In this document: positions 41,135-46,812 of the stretch, piece by piece
Layout of the letters: each line of letters starts with the position of its first letter
Position numbering within the stretch: the first letter of the stretch is position 1
Source: an uncultured Eubacterium sp.
Lineage (GTDB): Bacteria > Bacillota > Clostridia > Lachnospirales > Lachnospiraceae
Assembly (NCBI GenBank): GCA_910586045.1
Contig: CAJUIH010000011.1
Location: 3,660-50,471 of the forward strand
Direction: 5' to 3'
DNA: 46,812 nt
Notes under the pieces: model-generated
Told to the model about the DNA's origin: nothing
Seen by the model: the letters and a program-made list of their open reading frames with translations, nothing else
The model's database searches: none
Position numbers and translations under genes: made by a program

Positions 41135-41847
41135 ACGAAAAAAAACCGGGCCAGACAATGCCGGATGATCCTAGGGCGCGGCGTACGGCGGCAAAAAAAA
41201 GAAAACGCCGCCTGTTTGCGGGCATAGCCATCCTCTCCCTGTTCCTGTTTGGCGTGCTGGCGGTCCGTCTGTACCTGGATAAGACAGGCGCAGGGCCAAA
41301 ACCAGGCCGGGTACTTATGACGGATGAAGGGAAAATCCCGCGGCCGGAATTAGACGTCTCGCTTTTAACGGTAAATGAATATTCCAGGCCTGCCATCGCA
41401 TTGGAACAGGTAAAGGGAATCGTGATCCATTATACGGCCAATCCGGGCACCGGGGCGATGGCAAACCGGAATTATTTTGAAAACCTCAAAGATACCCATA
41501 GCACAAAGGCAAGCAGCCATTTTATCGTAGGGCTGGAAGGGGAAATTGTACAGTGTATTCCAAGCAGCGAGATCGCATATGCATCGAATGCGCGTAATAT
41601 TGATACACTATCGATTGAATGCTGTATCGAAGACGAAACCGGAAAATTTAACCAGGCGACCTATGACGCCGTTATTCATCTGACGGCATGGCTGGTGGAG
41701 CATTTCGGATTGGAGACGTCCGATGTGATCCGTCATTATGACGTAACCGGAAAGGCCTGTCCGAAATATTTTGTGGAATTTCCGTCGGCATGGGATGGTT
41801 TTTTGGCGGATGTGCAGGGATATTTGAAAAAGTACGGCGTATTGTAA
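41122..41847 (+). CDS. Membrane-anchored N-acetylmuramoyl-L-alanine amidase (Amidase_2)
   Basis: 241 aa from ATG 41122. A TTG at 41113 with AAAGG 5 nt upstream is an alternative that adds three residues. Basic N-terminus (ARRTAAKKRKRR), one membrane helix (LFAGIAILSLFLFGVLAV), then an Amidase_2/PGRP zinc domain with ligands His103 (IVIHYTANPG), His205 (VIRHYDVTGKACP) and Cys213. SSHFIVGLEGEIVQCIP is also typical. It should cut the MurNAc-L-Ala bond outside the membrane. Its start lies inside hemL, an odd pairing for a cell-wall enzyme; coupling may simply reflect position. Confidence 0.9.
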   Translation: MQSLNEKKPGQTMPDDPRARRTAAKKRKRRLFAGIAILSLFLFGVLAVRLYLDKTGAGPKPGRVLMTDEGKIPRPELDVSLLTVNEYSRPAIALEQVKGIVIHYTANPGTGAMANRNYFENLKDTHSTKASSHFIVGLEGEIVQCIPSSEIAYASNARNIDTLSIECCIEDETGKFNQATYDAVIHLTAWLVEHFGLETSDVIRHYDVTGKACPKYFVEFPSAWDGFLADVQGYLKKYGVL

Positions 41848-41871
41848 GCGTTTACCAACTATTTTTATATA
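41842..41871 (+). promoter_or_regulatory. Possible promoter overlapped by a cre-like site
   Basis: TTGTAA (41842-41847) and TTATAT (41865-41870) are 17 bp apart. The 15-mer TTGTAAGCGTTTACC (41842-41856) fits the CcpA cre pattern WTGNAANCGNWNNCW at all but the last position. It overlaps the amidase stop codon. Confidence 0.35.
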
Positions 41872-41872
41872 T

Positions 41873-41940
41873 ATAAACGGCGTAAAATTTCAGCACAATA
41901 TCATATGTTTCTGGCCCGCCGTTTATCGGGTTTATTGTGC
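41873..41940 (+). promoter_or_regulatory. Two interleaved perfect inverted repeats
   Basis: Pair A: ATAAACGGCG (41873-41882) with CGCCGTTTAT (41917-41926), 10 bp. Pair B: GCACAATA (41893-41900) with TATTGTGC (41933-41940), 8 bp. The order A-B-A'-B' means RNA could form a pseudoknot or switch between two hairpins. It is directly followed by the 23-bp repeat at 41941. It lies between the amidase and methyltransferase genes. Confidence 0.6.
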
Positions 41941-41963
41941 AATATTCAATCACCGAATATATA
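41941..41963. repeat. 23-bp exact repeat, copy B
   Basis: Identical to 2643-2665 and in the same orientation, 39.3 kb away. The match stops exactly at both ends (neighbouring bases differ). It contains ATATTC-AATCACC-GAATAT. Here it is intergenic and followed on the plus strand by an A/T-rich, T-containing stretch, so it might act as a weak terminator for the amidase gene. Confidence 0.85.
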
Positions 41964-42009
41964 TATTTTGTATTTATATTTTTATTTTATATCAATAGGA
42001 GAAGACTGT

Positions 42010-43635
42010 ATGCAGAAAGTATATGAGTCCTTGAAGCAGGGCATGGAAGTCCGAAAAAATCTGATCGAATTAAAACAAATGTTAAAAGAAGAAAGCGCGC
42101 TGGAAACCTATCTGTCCATGACGGAAGACGACGAGCTGATTGCTTCTTTTTTAGCGGATGAGGACGCAAAGACACGCAAAAACGCGGCGCTTGTGCTCGG
42201 ACTGGTCCAAAGCCAGGAAAGTATGGAAAAACTGTGGGAGGCATATCGAACGGAAACGCAGTTGTTTGTCAAAAGCGCCTATTTATCCGCGATGCAGAAA
42301 CTGGACTGCAGGGCCTATGAAAAACAGCTTAAAGACCGGTATCAGGAATTACTGGCGTTTCAGCCCGCGGAAGATGAGCGCAAGCACATACAGGAAGAAT
42401 TAAAGGAACTGCGCCGCATTGTGATTCAATTTGACGGCGGTATTACGAAACATAAGTTTATCGGATATGACAAACCGCAGGATTTTATTTTAACGACACT
42501 GAAAAACTACCAGGATACGACAAGCGTACAGATCGAAACAGGCGCGACCAGGATGATACCGATGGGGGTTCAGGTAGCGCGCGGAAACATCCGGGAAGCG
42601 ATGCGGATCCGTACGTACCGGGAACTGCTGTTTACCCTGCGCTGTGATAAAAATCTGCCGCCGCGTCCGTCTGTGATTGCGGGCGAGCTGGCGCGTTCCA
42701 ATATGATCCGCGTATTGCGCGAGCTGCACGAAGGGGAAGCGCCGTTTTATTTCCGCCTGGAAATCCGCAGTTCGATGCCGCTTGATAAAAAAAGCAATTT
42801 CGCAAAAAAACTTGCGGCCGAAATCGAACAGCGTACGAACCGTTTCCTGGTTAATTCTACCGATCATTACGAAGTAGAACTGCGCTTTTTAGAAAACCGC
42901 AACGGCGGCTTTTACCCATGCATGAAACTGTATACGATTCCGGTCAAGCGTTTTTCTTACCGCAAGTACACCACCGCGGCGTCTATGCACCCGTCCCTTG
43001 CGGCGCTGCTTGTTGAACTGGCATCTAGCTGGCTGACAAGCCATGCGCGTGTGATTGACGCATTCTGCGGAACCGGGACTTTATTAATCGAGCGGATTTA
43101 TGCCCTGTCTGTACGGGCTGCTTACGCGGTCGATATTTTCGGCGACGCGATCCAGGGGGCCAGGGAAAATGCAGGCATTGCGCATTTAAAAATCAATTTT
43201 CTCCAGCGCAGCTACCTGGATTTTACTACCGACCTGCTTTTTCAGGAAGTATGGGCAGACATGCCGGTACATGTTCAGAAGACAAAAGAAGAGATGGAAG
43301 AATTTTATCATGTTTTTTTTGACAAATCCGAACAACTGCTCGAAGAACACGGCCGCATCTTTTTATACAGCAACGAACACGGGCTTGTCAAAAAACATCT
43401 GCGTCTGCGCACCAGCCTGAAGCTGCAGCAGGAATTTTGCATCCGCGAAAAGGACGGCGCATATTTCTACATTATAGAAAAAATACCATTTGTACCGGCG
43501 CAAGATCCCGTACAAGAAACGCCGGACCCACAGGCAGAGCCGGTGCAGGAGGCAAAAGATCCGCAGGCAGAGTCTGTACAGGCGGCTGCACAACCAGGGC
43601 AGGCGAACGCGAAACCCGAAATTCAGCATCCATAA
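42010..43635 (+). CDS. HEAT-repeat plus THUMP/RlmL-like RNA methyltransferase
   Basis: 541 aa from ATG 42010 (AGGAGA 8 nt upstream); the longer upstream frame crosses the intergenic structures. Residues about 35-110 look like HEAT repeats (DDELIASFLADEDAKTRKNA, KSAYLSAMQKLD). A middle part resembles the substrate domain of UPF0020/Trm14 enzymes (AASMHPSLAALLVELASSW). SAM motif I is VIDAFCGTGTLLIE (residues about 347-360). The expected catalytic N/D-P-P-Y motif is replaced by ADMPVH near Asp417. The C-terminus is a P/Q/E-rich tail with a repeated DPQAE(S/P)VQ. Predicted cytoplasmic; substrate and even activity uncertain because of motif IV. Confidence 0.78.
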   Translation: MQKVYESLKQGMEVRKNLIELKQMLKEESALETYLSMTEDDELIASFLADEDAKTRKNAALVLGLVQSQESMEKLWEAYRTETQLFVKSAYLSAMQKLDCRAYEKQLKDRYQELLAFQPAEDERKHIQEELKELRRIVIQFDGGITKHKFIGYDKPQDFILTTLKNYQDTTSVQIETGATRMIPMGVQVARGNIREAMRIRTYRELLFTLRCDKNLPPRPSVIAGELARSNMIRVLRELHEGEAPFYFRLEIRSSMPLDKKSNFAKKLAAEIEQRTNRFLVNSTDHYEVELRFLENRNGGFYPCMKLYTIPVKRFSYRKYTTAASMHPSLAALLVELASSWLTSHARVIDAFCGTGTLLIERIYALSVRAAYAVDIFGDAIQGARENAGIAHLKINFLQRSYLDFTTDLLFQEVWADMPVHVQKTKEEMEEFYHVFFDKSEQLLEEHGRIFLYSNEHGLVKKHLRLRTSLKLQQEFCIREKDGAYFYIIEKIPFVPAQDPVQETPDPQAEPVQEAKDPQAESVQAAAQPGQANAKPEIQHP

Positions 43636-43654
43636 CGAAACGCTGCCAAAACAA

Positions 43655-43695
43655 GCCGGATACCGAAACAGCAAGGCCCGTTTCCGGTGTCCGGC
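43655..43695 (+). promoter_or_regulatory. Long intercistronic stem-loop
   Basis: GCCGGATACCGAAAC (43655-43669) pairs with GTTTCCGGTGTCCGGC (43680-43695) as about 15 bp with one G-U pair and one bulge, around a 10-nt loop. No T tract follows, so it is probably an mRNA stability or processing element. Confidence 0.6.
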
Positions 43696-43735
43696 GTCCC
43701 CATTTGCACTCTGACAGCAAGGAGCATGATTGTAT

Positions 43736-44314
43736 ATGGAAAACGAAATTGTGGTAGAAGGATATTCCTTTACGGATGAAAACATGGCAAAACAGGCGCA
43801 AAAAGAATCCGAAGGCGTCAAATATGTAAAAGCAAGAACAAACATGTCAAGGCCCGAGCAAGTACTGAGCGTATATCACAGGCTGCTGAACCAGAAAATG
43901 TTTCAAACCCCGGTAGGGTATGCATATCTAAAGGAATTACAGGATTATTTAAAATCGATGCCGGGCATTGAAAAAGAAAAAGTGCGTCCGATACCGGTTG
44001 CGCCGAGTCTGGTTGTCAATGATTCCCTGGGCCTTTCCAAGCGCCTGCGTAAAAAACTGAAAAAAGAGCAGGGCAAATTCAAACTGTCGTTATTTGTCAA
44101 CTTTATATTCGCGGTGTCGATTTTCCTTATTTTTGTTATTACGCTGACAAGCGGCCAGACAACGATCTTTAACTATGAAAGGAAAATACAGGATAAATAT
44201 GCCCAGTGGGAACAGCAGCTTACCGAACGTGAACGAACGATCCGGGAAGAGGAACAGGAGCTGGAACTGGATTTTGATACGGTATATGACGACATGGATG
44301 TGGAAAGCGAATAG
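43736..44314 (+). CDS. Single-pass membrane protein of unknown function
   Basis: 192 aa from ATG 43736; a TTG at 43730, better spaced from AAGGAG (5 nt), would add two residues. N-terminal cytoplasmic-looking domain (VVEGYSFTDENMAKQAQKES, LNQKMFQTPVGYAYLKELQD), basic stretch KRLRKKLKKEQGKFK, one helix (LSLFVNFIFAVSIFLIFVIT, residues about 117-137), then a charged coiled-coil tail (QWEQQLTERERTIREEEQEL). I do not recognise the family. It precedes a two-component system by 115 nt. Confidence 0.75.
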   Translation: MENEIVVEGYSFTDENMAKQAQKESEGVKYVKARTNMSRPEQVLSVYHRLLNQKMFQTPVGYAYLKELQDYLKSMPGIEKEKVRPIPVAPSLVVNDSLGLSKRLRKKLKKEQGKFKLSLFVNFIFAVSIFLIFVITLTSGQTTIFNYERKIQDKYAQWEQQLTERERTIREEEQELELDFDTVYDDMDVESE

Positions 44315-44429
44315 GGTACGGATACACACTTTCTTCATAATTCCATGATACACTGATAGGCAGAAACCATGAGATGTGTCATTTGGATGCATGCGGTGTA
44401 CAAAAATAAGGTAAGAGAGGTGCCGGGAA

Positions 44430-45119
44430 GTGGAAAAATTAAAAGTTCTGGTAGTGGATGATGAAAGCAGGATGCGTAAACTGGTCAGGGATTTTTTAGT
44501 CAAGCAGAATTTTGAGGTACTCGAAGCCGGGGACGGGGAAGCTGCGCTGGATGTTTTTTACCGGGAAAAAAATATCGCGCTGATTATTTTGGATGTCATG
44601 ATGCCGAAAATGAACGGATGGGAAGTGTGCAGGGAAGTACGGGAAAACTCCAAAGTACCGATTATTATGCTGACCGCAAAAGGAGATGAAAGCGACGAGC
44701 TGATGGGATTTGAGCTTGGGGTAGACGAGTATATATCCAAACCGTTTAGCCCTAAGATTCTGGTGGCAAGGGCCGAAGCGATTTTAAGGCGTTCGAACAA
44801 GCTGTCAGAGGGGCAGTCCGTACAGACCGGAGGAATTGTCATTGATAAAGCCGCGCATCTAGTGATGGTAGATGGCGTCCGTGTCGAATTAAGCTATAAG
44901 GAATTTGAACTGCTGTCTTATTTTGTGGAAAATCAGGGCATCGCGTTATCGCGGGAGAAAATTTTAAACAATGTATGGAATTATGACTATTTTGGAGACG
45001 CAAGGACGATCGATACCCACGTAAAAAAACTGCGTTCCAAGATGGGAAGCAAAGGTGATTATATCAAGACGATTTGGGGTATGGGGTATAAATTTGAAAC
45101 GGAAGGCCATAGCGTATGA
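44430..45119 (+). CDS. OmpR/PhoB-type response regulator
   Basis: 229 aa from GTG 44430 (GAGAGG upstream). Receiver domain with acidic pocket Asp10-Asp11, phosphoacceptor Asp55 (LIILDVMMPKMNGWEV), MLTAKG and ISKPFSPK. C-terminal winged-helix DNA-binding domain (LSYKEFELLSYFVENQGIAL, NVWNYDYFGDARTIDTHVKK, IKTIWGMGYKFE). Its stop overlaps the kinase start (ATGA), so they form one operon. Targets are unknown. Confidence 0.94.
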   Translation: MEKLKVLVVDDESRMRKLVRDFLVKQNFEVLEAGDGEAALDVFYREKNIALIILDVMMPKMNGWEVCREVRENSKVPIIMLTAKGDESDELMGFELGVDEYISKPFSPKILVARAEAILRRSNKLSEGQSVQTGGIVIDKAAHLVMVDGVRVELSYKEFELLSYFVENQGIALSREKILNNVWNYDYFGDARTIDTHVKKLRSKMGSKGDYIKTIWGMGYKFETEGHSV

Positions 45120-46705
45120 GGGAAACAGCAAATCCCAATCAATGGAAAGCGTCTTTTCGGCACCCGCGTACATTTGCGAAGTCTTCCCTGACCAAGCAGG
45201 TTTCGTTTGCCATGATCGCGCTGGTAGCCGGGACGGTTTTGCTTTGCCTGCTTTTAAATACGTTGTTTTTGGGGCGTTTTTATGTATGGAATAAGGCCAA
45301 GATCTTATCTGGCAGCTATCAGAAAATAAACGCCGCCGCAATATCCGGCAGCCTGGATACCGAAGCATTTGACATTGAATTTGAAAGAATGTGCGTCAAC
45401 AACAACCTGACCATTATGATTATTCATTCTGACCGCAGGACGATTGTACGTTCTTCGGTCAATGATATTCAAACGATGCTTAAATATTTTCTGGAACTGT
45501 TATCCAGCATGAATGAAACATCCGGGGTCAGCGGATCGGTACCGATTTATTCCGGAGACGGATTTGTGATCCAAAAGCAGACAGACAAACGGATGGAATC
45601 GGATTACCTGGTCATGTGGGGGACGCTTTCGGACGGAAAACTGATTATTGCAAGATCCGCGCTGGAAAGTATCCAGGAAAGCAGTGAACTGACCAACCGT
45701 TTTTTATTTGTCATCGGGGGAATCGCAGTGATTATCGGCGCGGTAATCGCCGGGATTGTGACGCACCGGATTACGAATCCGGTACTGGAGCTTACCGAAA
45801 TATCCAGACGCATGACCGAGCTGGATTTTGAAGCCAAATATACCGTTTCCAGAAAATACCGCAATGAGATCGATTCCTTAGGGCAGCATATGAATGAAAT
45901 GTCCGAAAAACTGGAACAGACCATATCCGAATTAAAAAGCGCGAATAATGAACTGCTGCTGGACAATAAGCGCAAAGACGAAATCGATGAAATGCGCAAG
46001 GAATTTTTATCCAATGTTTCGCATGAATTAAAAACACCGCTGGCGCTGATTCAAGGATACGCGGAAGGCCTGCAGGAGTGCATCAATGACGACGCGGAAA
46101 GCCGCGACTTTTACTGCGAGGTCATTATGGACGAAGCGGATAAAATGAATCAGATGGTCAAAAAGCTGCTCACCTTAAATCATCTGGAATTTGGGGATGA
46201 CGGTATGCAGTTGGAGCGGTTTGATTTAACCGAGCTGATTGCGGGCGTAATCAGCGCGGCTTCCATTTTAATCCAGCAAAACGGGATCACCGTACGTTTT
46301 GACAGCAGCAGGCCCGTTTATGTATGGGCGGATGAATTTAAAATCGAGGAAGTAGTGACGAATTTTTTAAGCAACGCGATTCATTATGCCATGTACGAGA
46401 AACGGATCGACATTTTTTATACGCAAAAAGAAGACTGTGTGCGCGTTTGCGTCTTTAATACCGGGGACCCGATTCCGCAGGAAGATCTTTCTAAAGTATG
46501 GATCAAATTTTATAAAGTCGATAAAGCGCGCACAAGGGAATATGGCGGCAGCGGAATCGGCCTGTCGATTGTCAAGGCGATTATGGATTCCCTGCACAGG
46601 CAGTGCGGCGTCTGCAACCGGGACGGCGGCGTGGAGTTTTGGATGGAACTGGATACAAAAAATGAAGTTGCGGGGTGTCGGCTGCTCCTCCCCGAAAAGA
46701 AATAA
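45116..46705 (+). CDS. Membrane sensor histidine kinase
   Basis: 529 aa. First membrane helix VSFAMIALVAGTVLLCLLLN, an extracellular sensor segment of about 130 residues, second helix FLFVIGGIAVIIGAVIAGIV. A HAMP domain follows (THRITNPVLELTEISRRMTE), then DHp with phosphoacceptor His303 (SNVSHELKTPLALIQGY), and an HATPase_c domain (NFLSNAIHYA for N box, VFNTGDPIP for G1, YGGSGIGLSIVKAIM for G2). Partner of the response regulator with which it overlaps by 4 nt. Signal unknown. Confidence 0.94.
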   Translation: MRETANPNQWKASFRHPRTFAKSSLTKQVSFAMIALVAGTVLLCLLLNTLFLGRFYVWNKAKILSGSYQKINAAAISGSLDTEAFDIEFERMCVNNNLTIMIIHSDRRTIVRSSVNDIQTMLKYFLELLSSMNETSGVSGSVPIYSGDGFVIQKQTDKRMESDYLVMWGTLSDGKLIIARSALESIQESSELTNRFLFVIGGIAVIIGAVIAGIVTHRITNPVLELTEISRRMTELDFEAKYTVSRKYRNEIDSLGQHMNEMSEKLEQTISELKSANNELLLDNKRKDEIDEMRKEFLSNVSHELKTPLALIQGYAEGLQECINDDAESRDFYCEVIMDEADKMNQMVKKLLTLNHLEFGDDGMQLERFDLTELIAGVISAASILIQQNGITVRFDSSRPVYVWADEFKIEEVVTNFLSNAIHYAMYEKRIDIFYTQKEDCVRVCVFNTGDPIPQEDLSKVWIKFYKVDKARTREYGGSGIGLSIVKAIMDSLHRQCGVCNRDGGVEFWMELDTKNEVAGCRLLLPEKK

Positions 46706-46812
46706 AAAAGAAATAAAAAGAAAGCATTGCTTAATTCGTGAAAGAATGTTAACATAAATCCTGAGTTTTGCAGATGATTGAGTAAAAAAAGCTCTGGACT
46801 CCTTATAAATAC
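46706..46812. other. Window end, no gene seen
   Basis: After the kinase stop come A-rich, AT-rich bases and a possible left arm of a terminator (AAAAAAAGCTCTGGACTCC near 46785). The window ends before this can be judged. Confidence 0.3.

Noticed and set aside
2643..41963. attL/attR of an integrated element bounded by the 23-bp repeats
   Set aside because: No integrase, excisionase or phage gene lies between the copies, and the contents are mostly core metabolic genes. Kept only as a repeat observation.
41905..42009. Upstream extension of the methyltransferase to 41905
   Set aside because: It crosses the inverted repeats and the 23-bp repeat, and ATG 42010 has a good SD.

Overview
The window reads as a chromosomal segment of a Gram-positive anaerobic Firmicute, most likely Lachnospiraceae/Clostridia. 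The reasons are strong AGGAGG-type ribosome sites, many TTG/GTG starts, sigma-A type promoters with 16-18 bp spacers, ChW (clostridial hydrophobic W) repeats, a sugar ABC importer without its own ATPase, and cobalt-early (anaerobic, Cbi-type) cobalamin genes. This is inferred from gene content only; no rRNA or tRNA is present.

Layout. 1-4900: the 3' part of a coiled-coil/zinc-ribbon protein that carries an in-frame 36-bp repeat; a possible small minus-strand gene; a PH-like hypothetical protein; a secreted ChW-repeat/CHAP hydrolase gene broken by three separate lesions; and a DUF1622 membrane protein. 4900-13030: two LacI regulators, a DUF624 membrane protein, and an ABC importer (lipoprotein plus two permeases) with a GH32 beta-fructosidase, forming a fructan/sucrose utilisation locus with recognisable promoters and palindromic operators. 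13130-19570: an XpaC/TelA pair behind its own promoter, a Cof-type HAD phosphatase, and the TrkA/TrkH potassium system.

19625-41130: a run of same-strand, mostly overlapping genes starting with a corrinoid-protein activase (RACo). It continues cbiL, cbiF-cbiH fusion, cbiJ, cbiET, cbiA, cobT, cobU, cobS, a second cobU-like gene, cbiB, cobD, cbiP, cbiC, hemA, sirC-like, hemC, cobA-hemD fusion, hemB, hemL. Together these take glutamyl-tRNA through uroporphyrinogen III and sirohydrochlorin towards cobalamin. Not seen in the window: cbiD, cbiG, a cobalt chelatase, a corrinoid adenosyltransferase, cobalt transport genes, and a cobalamin riboswitch. Later haem genes are also absent, so the hem genes here probably serve corrinoid and sirohaem synthesis.

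41122-46812: a membrane-anchored amidase coupled to hemL, a structured intergenic region, a HEAT-containing RNA-methyltransferase-like protein, a single-pass membrane protein, and an OmpR-type response regulator with its sensor kinase.

The most interesting points are: two cobU-like genes flanking cobS that have lost complementary motif sets; the triply broken ChW/CHAP gene; interleaved perfect inverted repeats at 41873-41940; and an exact 23-bp non-coding sequence shared by positions 2643 and 41941.
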